This document shows, one piece after another, positions 11,770 to 23,440 of a stretch of DNA of 50,289 nt. Origin of the DNA: Gelatoporia subvermispora B. Taxonomy: Eukaryota > Basidiomycota > Agaricomycetes > Polyporales > Gelatoporiaceae. The notes below the pieces were generated by a model. The model worked only from the letters and a program-made list of their open reading frames with translations, made no database searches and was not told the origin of the DNA. The position numbers and the translations under genes are program-made. Each line of letters starts with the position of its first letter. Positions within the stretch are counted from its first letter, which is position 1. The stretch lies in assembly GCA_000320605.2 (NCBI GenBank), contig KB445831.1:1-50289 (forward strand), read 5' to 3'.

Positions 11770-12084
11770 CTAAAAAGCGGGCGCAAAACACCGCAACTTA
11801 TGCTCTTTTTTCCAATCCTTCAATTGGCACCTCTCGCTGCAGTACTTCAATGACTTGCACGTCGAGCATACAAGCAGCGTGCCGTCGTTCATGCAAACCA
11901 TGCACTCGTACCATCCACCGACATGTTCCTCCAGATAGTTGTACTGAGAAGCGATGAACGGCAGCATAAAAGAGGACAATTGCTTTATTTTAACCTGATA
12001 TTTTCCAAAGTTGGCAAAAAACACTGAATCATTTCTCGCTATTTCTTCAGCATTACCACATCTCAGACATGGATCTATGCCCAT
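11770..12084 (-). CDS. MYND-finger fragment, 104 residues
   Basis: An intact short frame that matches the C-terminal quarter of the MYND protein at 12773. It keeps the complete zinc-ligand pattern, ECMVC, CSTC, YCSERC and H-x3-C, and the shared ending RCFAPAF. Just before the finger, SQYNYLEEHVGGWYEC aligns with SSYDYLQGRVTGQREC of the larger gene. The ~190-residue N-terminal region of that gene is missing. It could be a small expressed MYND protein or a truncated duplicate left after rearrangement; I favour the second because upstream sequence shows no other exon of the family. Confidence 0.5.
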   Translation of the reverse strand: MGIDPCLRCGNAEEIARNDSVFFANFGKYQVKIKQLSSFMLPFIASQYNYLEEHVGGWYECMVCMNDGTLLVCSTCKSLKYCSERCQLKDWKKEHKLRCFAPAF

Positions 12085-12462
12085 GGTGTTTTGAGGTACT
12101 GGATAAATAGAACCCGCCGAAAGTTACATACTAGACATTATATTCTGTCACGAAGGTCGATATAATATTAAAAATAGAGGGATACAATGCACCGAATATT
12201 CGGGATGTACCCCCACAGCGCTCAGGTATGATGACAGAACAAATACGAATAAATGCCTAAGCTTCGACTTGCGACAGTTACTGCCATAGCCACGTGGTAC
12301 GCACCTACGATATGCATCGGCGCTCATAAGCAAGAGCTGCGCGTTCCATCTTTTGAAAAACCTCTCTAGCTCAGTCTGCAGGCATACCTCTTGTACATGA
12401 TCAATCAGGCTAGTTGAAGAGATGAGGGCCAGCACTACTTCTCGTCTCCAGCTCTGCGCATG

Positions 12463-12581
12463 TGTACGTCCCGGTCCGTCCCCGGAGCAGTCTGAGCCTT
12501 TTCCGCCTTCCCGCTGGCCTTGTCCCGCTTCTCGCTAAGCGCACGCTGCACCCCGGCCCCGTCGACCGTGCACTTATTGAC
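12463..12581 (-). pseudogene. Fragment of a CCCE-family gene
   Basis: On the minus strand a stretch reads VQRALSEKRDKASGKAEKA then TAPGTDRD. This matches the end of exon 1 of copy A (VQRALRALREKWDKASGKVEKA, TTPGTDQN) with a four-residue deletion that removes the tryptophan. The start of exon 1 and exons 2 and 3 are not present nearby. It is a short relic lying between two MYND copies. Confidence 0.65.
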
Positions 12582-12772
12582 TGCAGATTATATGCGCAAT
12601 TGATTTCATCTTTCGTGGAGCGTACAATCCAAAGCGAACAAGAAAATACAACGTATATGTACAGCACTGTCGCGAGCATTTGTGTGCGACCGAGTTTCCT
12701 GGACATATCGAGAAGTCAATGTGCGGTTGACCAAAACAGACTGACAAGGGAAACAATACCATTATCGAAGGT

Positions 12773-13624
12773 CTAGTCATAAGCAAAAGCAGGTGCATAG
12801 CACCGCAGCTGATGCTCCTTCCATCCCTTCATCTGGCACCGCTCCCCGCAGTACTTCACGGTCTTGCACACCGAGCACGCAAGCAGCCGATCATGTTTCA
12901 TGCACACCATGCACTCTCTCTGCCCCGTAACGCGGCCCTGCAGGTAATCGTACGAAGACGCGAGGTAGCCGGGTACATGCTCGATGCACTCGAGGATGCC
13001 CGCGAGGCGCCCGATGCCGGCGCGCTCCAGCTGGGGGAGCTGGGCGAACCCGTCCTCGCTCTCCAGCGCGGCGAGCTTGGGCGCGAGGGCGCGGCGCACG
13101 GGCGCGTCGATGGACGCGAGCTGGTCGTTGCCGATGCTGGTGTCGCCCCACTGCAGCGAGTGGCTGATGAACTCGCAGACCTCGCCGGGGCTGCTCGGCG
13201 CGCGGATGTCGATGCCCGCGACGAAGGCGGACGCGACGAGCGTTGGGAGCCGCGCGCGTGCGCAGTGCGGAGAGCGGAGGAAGCGCCGGAAGTATGCGTT
13301 TGTGATGGGTTGAGGGAGGAGGGAGAGGATGTTGATGAGCGCAGAGAGCGTGGTGCGGTGCGACGCGTCGGAGGCGGCGCGCAGCGCGTCGGCGAGGGCG
13401 GGGAGGTACTTTGCGGAGAATGCGATAAGGATCGAGTCCCCGGCGCCCCTGTTGGACGGTGGGACGATGGCCTGGAGCTCGGACTGGAGGGCGTCGAGCT
13501 CTGCGGCGGTCAGGTCTGCGCTTGGAGGCGAGAGCTCGGCGGAGTGGACGTCGGCCAGCCCGGCCATGCGCGCGAGCTTGTCGGCGCGGCGAACGATGTC
13601 GGACTTTGTGATTTTCTTCGACAT
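12773..13624 (-). CDS. MYND-type zinc finger protein, intact family member
   Basis: Single-exon gene for a 283-residue protein. The first ~190 residues form a mostly helical region (for example ADALRAASDASHRTTLSALI) without a family name I can give; it may be a HEAT/ARM-like helical repeat. The MYND finger occupies residues 238-275, with ligands C238, C241, C250, C253, C259, C263, H271 and C275. MYND fingers usually bind proline-rich peptides and mediate protein contacts. The ATG at 13624 is chosen because two paralogues also begin with a basic Lys/Ser/Asp segment followed by ADKLARMAGL or LARMAGL; an in-frame upstream ATG at 13753 is not supported by them. Third-position GC is very high. Other copies lie at 11770, 14718 and 28875. 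Confidence 0.8.
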   Translation of the reverse strand: MSKKITKSDIVRRADKLARMAGLADVHSAELSPPSADLTAAELDALQSELQAIVPPSNRGAGDSILIAFSAKYLPALADALRAASDASHRTTLSALINILSLLPQPITNAYFRRFLRSPHCARARLPTLVASAFVAGIDIRAPSSPGEVCEFISHSLQWGDTSIGNDQLASIDAPVRRALAPKLAALESEDGFAQLPQLERAGIGRLAGILECIEHVPGYLASSYDYLQGRVTGQRECMVCMKHDRLLACSVCKTVKYCGERCQMKGWKEHQLRCYAPAFAYD

Positions 13625-14717
13625 GGTGGCTTGGATCAACGCGCAGCGGGATGCGTCGAGATGCGCGTCGAATGGATTTAAGCTACACGGGGTTGCAGGC
13701 GGCTGAGATGGCCACGTGGTGCAGCCAATGCAGGCTTCTAAATGGAACAACAATAAGAGTCGTTGTGGTCGGCGGACCTGCGTTCATCCCAGATGTAAAA
13801 AGAGCCACACGTAGAGGGCTAGTCGGATATGTGCTCTCGAGACTAGCATTGCGTAGGGTCTTAGCAGCCACGATCGGATTCAACGCAAGGCCAGAAATGA
13901 CGGCGCACACAACAGCGATCATGGGACGGTGCATATCTACGAGAGCGTCTTGTTCGGAGTAGAGAGATTGAGTCTTTCGAGACCCGTTCCACGCAATGAG
14001 CAGTACATCAAGAGCCACCACATACGCGCGCACCGCTTTAACAGTCTGCTGAAAACTGTAACAGCAGAACGAGGCCGTAACGGGGATCCAACGTGCACAA
14101 GTCGGTCACCTTGTTCCCGGCGGAAAACGCGTCCTGGCCGTGTCGCGTGGCCGAATTTTCTCGACTCCGGGGAACCATCGCACTCTAATCCTCGCTCATT
14201 TGCTATGCTGATATGTACGCGTGATTTATTCTTGAGCATGAGACAGCGTGCTGGTGCGCGCTTGATCACCCTGGACACCGCAGATGTCCCTTGGGTGGCA
14301 ATACCGGAACATTATACTACCAGGTGCTCGCCAAGTGCAACGCTACTCAGGAGCAGTCGGAGCATATGAGCGTTTGTTTAATTGAGCAGAAAGGTATCGA
14401 GCCAAAGCTGGCATTCTACGTCCATCTTATGGCGATATTGAGCCATTCGTTCACCCTATGAGAAATCCTCAAAATATATTACATACCTAAATTCAGGATC
14501 GAGCAAGTTCGGGCGCACGGGAAATGACCGGTTGATACTATACTATCTCGCCGCTCGTGAATGATTGATCGCAGAGGACTCTTCGAGCAGAACGTGAAGG
14601 TATACATGTAGTACTAGATCCCAAAAACTCTAAAAATTAGATCTTTCAGCGTATCATAATCGAAGAAAGGCCCGACTAGCGGGGGTTGTAATTTGTGACA
14701 TTCTTTTTGTCCATTTG
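13625..14717. other. 1.1-kb gap without a supported gene
   Basis: This lies between two MYND copies and probably includes the promoter of the intact one. Frames on both strands are short and without motifs. I see no tandem repeat or tRNA. Confidence 0.45.
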
Positions 14718-15608
14718 ACGTACTCAAAGGCGGGTGCAAAGCACCGTGGCTTATGTCCTTTCTTTCAGTCCTTGGTCTGGCACTGTTCCTGGCAATACTT
14801 CACCAGCCTGTACGTCGAGCACGTGGACAACGTGCCCTCCCTGTCGCAGAACATACACTCGTCCACTCCTGGCAGAATGACGTACAGGAAGTCGTACGAA
14901 GATACGAGATACATGGGCACGAGGTTGACGCAATTGATGGTGCGCGCGAGACGTGCGACCCCCACCTGGTCCAGCGTGCTGGCGCTGACCTGCGAGAAGC
15001 CGATTGCGTCCTGCTGCATGGGGCTGAGCTGCGCGAAACGATCTGGCTTCTTCATTGCCTTGAGCTTGTGCGCGAGGACCCCGCGCACGGCCGCGTCTAT
15101 GGATGCGAGGCGGTCGTCGTCCATGCCGGCGTCACCCTATTGCAAGAGATGGGTGACGAGGTGGCACACGCGGCCAGTGCTGCTCGGTGCAGATATCGAT
15201 GCTCGTGATGAAGGCGGACGCGATGAACTGCGGAATTGGGCGCGTAGTGCCGCAAGCGCAGAGAGCGCTGCATGTAAGGGTTTGTCTTGGAGTCCAGAAG
15301 AAGGGGAGAATGATGATCAGCGCGGAGATCTTGGTGTGCTGGGGCGCATCCGAGGCGGCGCGAAGCTTATCGGCGAAGCTGGGGAGGTACTTTGCGGAGA
15401 ATGCGGGGGGGATCGGCTCGGCGGCCGCCTTGTTGGAAGGTGAAAGGATACCATGGAGCTTAGCTTGGATGGAGCCAGACTCTGCAGAAGTCAGATCTCT
15501 GCTTGTTGTATTCGACGCCTGTGGCTCTGAGGAACCGGTAGATGGTAGACTGCCGCCAACCAGCCCAGCCATGCGTGCTAGATCGGATTTCGAGAGCTTC
15601 ATCGCCAT
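14718..15608 (-). pseudogene. Decayed MYND-finger gene
   Basis: Paralogue of the gene at 12773, read on the minus strand from ATG 15608. It opens with KLSKSDLARMAGL and keeps FSAKYLPSFADKLRAASDA, but it is broken several times. A frameshift follows the LPFFW segment (near 15295), after which the alternative frame gives a match (NPYMQRSLRLRHYAPN to NAYFRRFLRSPHCARA). A second lies near 15250 and another near 15200. The tryptophan codon of the LQW motif is TAG near 15140. The MYND finger still reads ECMFC, CSTY, YCQEQC, so one zinc cysteine is replaced by tyrosine, and the conserved Trp before KGHKPRC is TGA near 14796. With two nonsense changes, several frameshifts and a lost ligand it is very unlikely to function. 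Confidence 0.85.
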
Positions 15609-16225
15609 GTTGCTCCTGAGTCATATATATGTTGCAAAGGTCGAGCGTATGTGCGTTTGGGCTTTGAGATGATGTGAGGTAAGGTGGCGACCAGTCTATT
15701 TTACCCAGATCGATTAAGATCATGAGCCGTCGAAGAGCTTACGAGATGCAGAAGAGGAAGGCCTTCAGATGAGCCAAAGTATGTAGAATATAACAAATAT
15801 AAATGAAGTCGCAGATTGAACGCTAGGGTGCCGACAGAGAGTTGAAAAACTGAGGAACCGAAGACGTAGAGGGCTCCGGTAAATGAACATACAATTCTTC
15901 TGACTACTTGATGCAGACACTACTATAAGGGGCAGCCACGAGTTCATCGGAATAGAAACATTATACATAAAACAGATCAAATTTGTTGGCTATGGAAACC
16001 AGAGTGGTGACATTGACTCCAGGGATGCAAGGCGAGTAAAAAAGAGAAAATAACATCGCAGAACAACTGGTCACTCGAGAGCACGTGATATAAGCGCCTA
16101 AGCACAGTATACATTGGCGCCCATAAGCAAGGACTGCGCGTTCCATCCGCTGCACCTGTCTAGGCGGCCAAGTCTGCAGGTGTCTCTCTTCTCCTTCCCA
16201 TCTTCCGTTCTAACGTACTGGCGAC
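15609..16225. other. Gap upstream of UBP2
   Basis: This 617-bp gap should carry the UBP2 promoter on the right and the old promoter of the MYND pseudogene on the left. It is AT-richer than the genes. No frame is supported. Confidence 0.45.
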
Positions 16226-19200
16226 ATGTCAAATAACTCACCCACATCGTCGCGGCACCCATCTGGTGCGCGCTCTCCGCCGCCAACCAGCCATCAATCA
16301 CCCAATCGTGATGTGCTCAGCGCACCCATTGCACCGTCCTCTTTCTACGGGGGTAACAACGCTTCTACCTCTGGTCTAGGTTCTTCGCACACAGCGTATA
16401 TCCCTCCAGAAGCCTCACCCTTCCGCGAACCGGAGCTGGTATCCGAGGAGCCCGTGAATCCTGGCACACAGCAAGACACTGTGACGTCCACCACGGACTG
16501 GAACGACGTTGGGGACACGCCATGGCAGTTCGATTCTGCGTGGGCGGGGAATTGGGGGGATGCGTCTGCAACCAAGATTGTCGACATAGACGGGCGTAAC
16601 GAGGAAGAGGAGCTCAACTGGTTTGATGCGGAAATGCGCCAGCAGTGCGCCAGGCCCGGCCCAGGCGTCCTCCCGCCCGTGCTCGCGCACCTGTTGCACG
16701 ACTCTGCGCATACGCTCTATTCGGTGGTGCCGTCCAAACCCGAGCTGCAGCACGATGCAGAGCACAGGCCGACTACCGAGGAGGTCCGGACGGCGGTCCC
16801 GCACGCGAACGCGTACTACTGCAAAGAAGACAACGGCTGGATCTTTCTGCTGTGGCGCTTCTCCTCTGTGCTTCCTCCTCTTGTGAATGGCTTCTCTCCC
16901 GCTCACCCCCTGCCTGACCTGGAGCGCCGGAAGAAGAGCCAGCCGTGCGTCGGCGAGGGCGAGCAGCCGTTCGGGCAGGTGAACATGACGCACCATTGGC
17001 ACCACTACCCCCAGGCTGTCGATGGCAAGGCCCTAAACCCACCGTTCAGCCAATCCCATGGCGACTGCGATCTGCTCGATCTCTATCTGTGTTGTCAGTG
17101 CTCTCTGTATTGTCTCGCGTCTGCGGTGATTCCCGGCGTGCTCCCTCGCAACCTCGTAGAGAACCTCACCCGGGAAAAGAGGACCCATCCCTCCCCAGAC
17201 AAAACCCCCAAAGCGAGCATTCTCGCTACTTGGGAGACCATCTTGACGTATGTTGCTTGCACCTAGCGTGCACCCGCCTTGCCTCATCGGCTGCAGTATC
17301 ATCCAGAATCGGTTGTTCAGGAATGAGACTCGGCTCCTACCCGTCACGCGCCCCCGGTTCAACAGTAAGATAGGTTGGAGCGACCTGGTGTAAGCCGTCT
17401 GCTCGTATTTCGGGCCTGGTCTGACCTTGCTTCCCTCCTAATAGCCGCCGCGTATTCGAGACGCTGGGGTTCAAGTCGGATGTGTTCTCGGAATCAAATA
17501 ATGAGCTTGCCCTTCATCCTCCGGAGATCAACCCCGCGACACCGGAGGGTAAGCTCAACCGTGCGAGGCTGCTGCGCGCTTGGGTGGAGATCGCTGCTTG
17601 GCTTACGATATTTGAGAAGACAAACAGTGAGCGCGGGCGTCGATCAGCGCCGGTTAATTTTGACATCGTATCCCAGAGGATCCGCTCGGCAACTATATAC
17701 CTACGGTCCAAGAAGTCAAGACGGACAATGTGCGCGAGCTGATACAATCCGCTATTGGCGCACATGTCAATCAGAGTACTTCGAAGGTTTCACTTCTCGC
17801 CAACAGATGACTAACCTTCAGCTCTCAGTACCCCGAGGATTGGTGCCTACTTCTCTCGAAAATGCGCCCGGCCTTGACGAAGCCTGGTGTAGCCTCGGCC
17901 TGACGCCGACGTCTTACTTGCCGAGTCAGTTTATACCTGCCATCCATTCGCCCCTTTAACTCTCAGCACGATACAGAGCTCCTGTGTTTCGCATACCTCG
18001 CCCAATGCCGCTGCGACCCCGCGAACACCAAGACCTACTTCACGCACCTGTTCAACATCGTAAACACCATGATCAACAGCCACGAGACCCCGCCGCAGGA
18101 GCTGCAGTCACTCATCATGGACGAGCGCGCGCGCTTCCGGTACACGGCGGACGACCTGCGGGAACACATCTCCGTGCTCGGCTTTGGGCGCGACAGCGAG
18201 CTCGGCGTCGAGCTCGACGACGACGTGGACGACGAGTTCATTCTGCAGGCGTGGCGCAATGCACGCCGGCGTGCCTGGCGCGACACATCGAAGGGAGCGG
18301 AGCGGCGGAAGGACCTGGACGAAGCGCTACGCGCGGTCGCGGACGAGCGCGGGAGCAAGGTGCTCAGGAAAGCGTGGGAGGAGGAGCGCGGCTCCGGGAT
18401 GACGCCCGACGCGGCGTATAGCACCTTGGAGGTCCCGAAGGATGTCGACGAATCGATGCTCATCACGGTGTATATGATGCGGGTTTGTCATGTTCTCTTC
18501 CACGATCGCCGATCCAGATCGTGTTGACACTTTAGCTCTGTGTTAGATCGAAGATACACCGAGCCAGGCGGACCGGATGAGAGAGGCGATGAACGTCATC
18601 GCTGAAGTGACGGACAGCGAGAGATTACGCCAATTTCTGAGTTCCGGTCGCGACCGTAGGTGCTTGTTGTGCTTTCCAGTGTCGGAGCTGATGACATGAT
18701 GCCACGCAGCGGGTGATCTGTCTAATAGCACTGCGCCAGATATGCCTCGAGGCCTTAACCAGCTCGGAAACACATGTTACCTCAATTCACTCCTACAAGT
18801 ATGTTTTCTGGGCTCCTACTCTTCCTGATCTACCTGCTTATTCAACCTGGGCAGTACTTCTATACCATCAAGGATCTCCGTGAAGCAGTAGCGCCTCTTG
18901 CGCATGCCGATACCAAATCCTTAGACGATAGCAAATTCACCGACGACGACCTCAAACGGCACCGTGTCGGGGGTAGGTTGGTCACCAGACGAGAGATTCT
19001 GCGGTCAAAAAAGTGTAGGCAACAATCTTGATCACTCATAAGCTAGCTGAAGCTGATAAAGTGACAACCTGCAGTTGTCAGCCAGCTGGCGGAGCTTTTC
19101 TTCAATCTGGAGTACTGCGAAGAACCAGCGGTGACGCCATCCCTGGACCTCGCGAAGCTCGCACTCGTGACATCGCAGGACGAGGAAGAGGATGACCAGC

Positions 19201-20868
19201 GCACGACCGGCACGGACTCGTCGAACGATACGGATGCGACGCTTGTCGAGGACGTCCCCATGCGCACGCCGCACGAGCGCTCGTCGCCGTCACCTATCGA
19301 GACGCCGGCGGACTCGGTCTTGGGCAAGCGCCACCGCGAGATGGGGTCGGGCATGGACGTTGATGAGCCATTGGAGCCACCGTCTGCGCCGACATCGCCG
19401 CCCCACGATGCAGTCCCTGCGAACCAGGTCGCGTCATCGTCGAAGCTCAAGGAACCCGAGGATGTGGAAATGCAGGATGCAACGCCGGCCAAGGCACCGC
19501 CGTTGCCGCCGCGGAAGCCGAGGCCAACTGATGACTCTGTGATGATGTTCGGTGAGCCGTCCGGGCGCGCCCCATCGATGGGAAGGATTGCTCATTCATG
19601 TTTTCCAGGGAGGCAGCACGACGTGTCGGAGTGCATGGACAATTGTATGTTCCAGATCGAGACTGCATTGCTTGATTTCCAGCAAGAAAAAGCAGCTATC
19701 GAGGACGACAAGACGAGTGTGGTCAAGAGGTATTCTAACCCTTTCTTTTGTGGTGTATCGCAGCAAAACCGAATAATGTTCACTGCTCCAGATTATTCTA
19801 CGGCAAGAAGCGACAGCGTCTCACCCCGCTAACGGCCTCGGATGATACTCGACACAAGAGCTCCATTCATGAGAAGGAGGACCTGTTCTCACATCTTCAT
19901 GTCAACGTATCGGAAGAGGGCTATGATCTATATGATAGCCTGGGCCGGTATTTCGATGACATCGTCGAACTTGATGGCCAGAAGAAGCGCATGGAAGTCT
20001 CCCTCGTCGACCTGCCCCCGCTGCTGCAAATCCAGCTCCAGGTGCGTGCCATATCCCGTTGTGTAGCATACACAGCGTTCCAATACCTTGCCCACAGCGC
20101 GTGCAATTCAACCGGGAGACGCAGCAGGCGTACAAGTCGCAGGCGTATGTCAAGTTTGGGGAGACGGTCTACATGGACCGGTTCCTGGAGAGCGCGGACC
20201 CGGAGAAGAAGGCGCGCGCGAAGGGCGTCCAGGCCGAGCTGAACGCAGCGCGGGACCGCGTCCAGCGGCTGACCGAGGGCAAGGTGCGTTCCGCGCGCTG
20301 CACTCCGTCGCGACCGACACTGACGCTGACGCAGCACGCGCCCTTTGCGCCCGCACTAGGGGGCGTCGCGGACTTTCTGAGCACATACGCCGTCGACGCG
20401 CCCGAGGCAGACGAATCCCTCGTCGCCGCGGTACGAGACGAGCGCGAGCGGGTGGCGGCGCAGCTGGAGCAGGAGCGCGGGCGGGCGGCGCAGCTAAAGG
20501 ACGCGCTGGAGGATGTGTGGCGCGGGGACCGCGGGGCGGCGTACGAGCTGACATCGGTGTTTGTGCACCGCGGGTCGTCGCCGTCGTGGGGGCACTATTT
20601 CTTCTACTCGCGGCACCTGCCCGAGCGGCCGGACGTGTGGTTCAAGTACAACGACTCGAGCGTGACGGTCGTCTCGAAGGACGAGGTGCTCGCGGACACG
20701 ACGGGCTCGACGGCGAACCCGTACATGGTGAGTCTGTTTCTGGATCGGTGTTGCGCGGTGTGTGGAAGGCTGACGTGGATGAAGCTTGTGTTTGCGCGCA
20801 AAGGGTGCGAGACGATCCAGACCGTCAAGCGGTTCGACCCGCAGGCGTTGCAGGAGATGCAGGAATGA
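16226..20868 (+). CDS. UBP2: Ubiquitin carboxyl-terminal hydrolase, Ubp2 / USP25-28 type
   Basis: Large deubiquitinating cysteine protease, predicted to trim ubiquitin chains. My model has 15 exons: 16226-17247, 17297-17389, 17445-17626, 17677-17775, 17829-17924, 17977-18482, 18547-18655, 18710-18798, 18855-19014, 19075-19551, 19609-19729, 19792-20041, 20098-20283, 20335-20727 and 20785-20868, giving about 1288 residues. The Cys box reads GLNQLGNTCYLNSLLQ with nucleophile C725. A second USP motif, GRQHDVSECMDN, spans the exon 10/11 junction. The His box is SWGHYFFYSR with H1217, and KYNDSSV supplies N1236/D1237. The ~700-residue N-terminal part, including FAYLAQCRCDP, matches the repeat region of Ubp2-like enzymes. 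A coiled-coil insertion rich in Glu/Arg/Gln precedes the His box. Every intron was needed to keep motifs in frame. Intron 13 (20284-20334) is in frame and stop-free, so its retention is possible. Confidence 0.9.
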
Positions 20869-21390
20869 TAGAGCGCCGGCGGCGTGCTTGCTTTGTTTGA
20901 TCTATGTTTTGGATATCACACGCATTGTATAACACCCACATGTACACATGAATATGTGCTTCCTTTCTTCTGCCGGCTGCTTCAAGCGCGGGCACGCAGG
21001 ATGTTGAAGGGGCTTATGGCGCCGGGGCTCAGATCGTCTGAACTGGTTGAGAATGCATGGGTACGATTCGCTCTGTCAGGTATCGTAAAAGCCGGAAGCA
21101 TGAGCGCAAGAGTTGAGCAGAATTCAGGAGTTGTCGTCCTTTGTGCCTCTGCCGGACGTCGACGGCCGGGGTTAGCATCCCTACAGGCACGTGAGCTCTC
21201 GCTCGCAGGATGCTTGAGCTGCACCTAGTTTGAGTCGCTGCTGGAGGCGGATCTTTCGCCCGGACCAGTAAAAAGTAGTCCCAATATACGTTTTTGCGTT
21301 GTAAATTACAGATAGTTTATTCCCTCTAGTCGCATCTCATCAATGCGAAACACAAGACGCCGCAAGCCCTGCGAGACTATAGCTCTAAAT
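20869..21390. other. Convergent 3' intergenic region
   Basis: This 522-bp gap lies between the UBP2 stop and the stop of the convergent nitroreductase gene. It should contain both 3' UTRs. No gene or repeat is evident. Confidence 0.5.
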
Positions 21391-22341
21391 CTACGACTTG
21401 AAGACCTTGAAGCGCTCTTCGACGGGCTTGAAGGACTTTTCGCCAGCGGGCGCGATAGGCTTGCCAAAGGGCATCTGCGCGATGAGCTGCCACGAGGAGG
21501 GCAGGTTCCACTCGGAGAGGACGCGCGCGGTGATCAGCGGGTTGTAGTGCTGTCATGTGTGATCAGCAAGTCGCACCGAGCGAACACAGTGAGGGAAAGT
21601 GAGACTCACCTGGAGCGTCGCGCCCAGGCCCTCCTTCTCAAGTGCGGTCCAGACGACAAACTGGATGATCGCCTGCAAACAAGCACGCATGCACGCGTCA
21701 GCACCGCTCTGCGCCCTCGGTCAACCGCGGCGGCAGCGGGAGGGGGACTCACGTTGCTGTGCTCAGACCAGGTGGGGAAGCGGTCCTTGTAGAGGGTGAA
21801 CTTGTTCGCAAGCTCCTGGACGTCGTTCTCGTCCTCGAAGAAGAGGACGGAGCCGTAGCCGTTGCGGAAGCCCTGGACCTTCTGCTGCGTCGCGGGGAAC
21901 TGTTCCGCGGGCACGACCGGCTTGAGCACGTCCTCGGTGATGTCCCAGAGCTTCTTGTGGTCGTTTCCGAGGAGGAGGACGACCTGCGCGCGGCGCGTCG
22001 TTAGTTCGTGTTACCAGGGTTTGCAGGAGATGGGGAAAGGGGGGACGCACGCGGCCGGACTGGACGTTGAAGGAGGAGGGGGCGTGCTTGACGGCAAAGG
22101 CGACGATCTCCTGGATCTTCTCGTCGGAGATGGGGGACTCGGGGGAGATGGCGTAGACGGAGCGGCGGCTCTCGACGGCCTCGAGGAATGCGGCGGAGCT
22201 CATGGTTCTGCGCGAGTGAGCGGGGGCGAAGCTGGGTCGGAGAGGGGTGCGCGGGCTGCGAGAGAAAAGGAGGGAAGTGCGGGAGGCGGTGAGCCTCGCG
22301 GGGGCTTTTAAGAGAGCCGGGAGCGTCGAGACAGGTCGCAT
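21391..22341 (-). CDS. Nitroreductase-family oxidoreductase, Frm2/Hbn1 type
   Basis: FMN-dependent nitroreductase related to yeast Frm2 and Hbn1, which act in oxidative stress and lipid signalling. Four exons (22341-22051, 21983-21753, 21672-21610, 21549-21391) give 247 residues from the first ATG, or 201 from the ATG at 22203. Core motifs are ESRRSVYAI, HAPSSFNVQSGR joined across intron 1 to VVLLLGNDHKKLWDI, and the C-terminal AQMPFGKPIAP. The 46-residue extension before the second ATG has no acidic residue, many Arg, Ser and Leu, and looks like a mitochondrial presequence; yeast relatives lack it. The core start (MSSAAFLEAVE) matches the usual family start, so two isoforms with different locations are possible. 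The C-terminal VEERFKVFKS tail is typical of the family. Confidence 0.9.
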
Positions 22342-22735
22342 GTTTGATCTTGCGCGGGGATGGCGTTATCGAAAGGACAGTGAGAGGGGCAGCCTGCTTG
22401 GGATACGTAGAGGGCGGGTAATCGTACTTTGACCGGGAACGCTCTCGAAATGGGCGGATGTTCACTCGGCGCAATCGATGGACGCGCTGTGCGTCGCGGC
22501 GGGAGCGCTGAGGTTACTCATCGCCTGGTCCATGATGTCCTGCGTTTTATGCGCCGGGCGCGTCGCGGCGATCCAAGTGGGACGCATTTTGCGGAAAATA
22601 GCAAGGAAAAGAGGTCAGCAATATCCGTCGAGGCGGGTCCTGCACGAATGTGGCGATGTGGCGGCCGCACCGACCTGCGAGCTTACATCTGCTTACATGG
22701 CGCGTCGTGCTGACGTCCTCCCTTTGACTCAGCGT
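22342..22735. other. Nitroreductase upstream region
   Basis: GC-rich sequence upstream of the nitroreductase start and left of the tRNA repeat array. No frame is supported; promoter function is assumed. Confidence 0.4.
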
Positions 22736-22895
22736 GCGTGACCTCTTTGGTGATGTCTTTTGACAGAGGGGTATCGAAAACAGATGAGATGATACATAGC
22801 GTCTATGGCAGCATTCCACCGAGGACCGAGTACTTTGGGGCTTTGGCGCAAAGTCTCTGGTAGGAAACGAGATTCAGCAAAAGCAAGCATTAGAC

Positions 22896-22901
22896 AAAAA
22901 A
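22896..22901 (-). terminator. Pol III terminator, tRNA-Asp copy 1
   Basis: A run of six T on the minus strand lies four bases past the 3' end of the tRNA, as expected for RNA polymerase III termination. Confidence 0.7.
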
Positions 22902-22905
22902 TAAG

Positions 22906-22977
22906 CTCCCCAGCCGGGAGTCGAACCCGGCTCTTGCGCGTGACAGGCGCATGTACTATCCGATATACTACCAGGGA
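22906..22977 (-). tRNA. tRNA-Asp (GTC), copy 1
   Basis: A 72-nt cloverleaf on the minus strand without intron. The acceptor stem pairs TCCCTGG with CTGGGGA including two G-T wobbles, and G is the discriminator base. The anticodon arm is TGCGC-CTGTCAC-GCGCA, giving anticodon GTC for aspartate. The T arm is CCGGG-TTCGACT-CCCGG. It is identical to copies 2 and 3. CCA is not encoded, as normal for nuclear tRNA genes. Confidence 0.95.
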
Positions 22978-23253
22978 TTAGTATATGGGGCCATGCTGCA
23001 CATCATACCCACGGGGCAATCCCTGTTCCCATCGGGCAGCGGCTTTCCAGCTTCCGCAAACATCTCCGTTCCACGTTGCTGTCTTTGACTGAGCCTCGAT
23101 AGAAAGCTTGCGAATGACCTCTTGAGCCATGTCTTTCCACAGCAATAAGCCATGTCTTTCCACAGCAATATGAAAGGTGAATGAGACGATGCATGTCGTA
23201 TATGGCGACATCCACCGGGGATTGTCCGCGAGGTTTCTGTAGAAAACGAAGAC

Positions 23254-23258
23254 AAAAA
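23254..23258 (-). terminator. Pol III terminator, tRNA-Asp copy 2
   Basis: A run of five T on the minus strand lies directly past the 3' end of copy 2. Confidence 0.65.
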
Positions 23259-23262
23259 GAAG

Positions 23263-23334
23263 CTCCCCAGCCGGGAGTCGAACCCGGCTCTTGCGCGTGA
23301 CAGGCGCATGTACTATCCGATATACTACCAGGGA
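23263..23334 (-). tRNA. tRNA-Asp (GTC), copy 2
   Basis: Identical 72-nt sequence to copy 1, with the same stems, GTC anticodon and internal A and B box regions. It lies 357 bp from copy 1 in the same orientation and has its own T-run terminator, so it is probably transcribed independently. Confidence 0.95.
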
Positions 23335-23440
23335 TTGATGAACATGGCCATGCTGCATACCATTGCCACGGGGCGGTCTCCCGTCCCCATCTGGCAGCAA
23401 CTTTCTAGCTTCCGTAAACATCTCGGTCCTCTATTCCTGT

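Noticed and set aside
12812..13681. Long plus-strand frame of 289 codons
   Set aside because: It is antisense to the MYND gene at 12773, whose zinc-finger ligands and paralogues prove the minus strand is coding. The plus frame is a GC-codon shadow.
17787..17828. Alternative 42-nt intron in UBP2 keeping a PEDWCLLLSK frame
   Set aside because: That frame ends in a stop and loses the LGLTPTSYLP segment. The donor at 17776 keeps the family pattern through exon 6.
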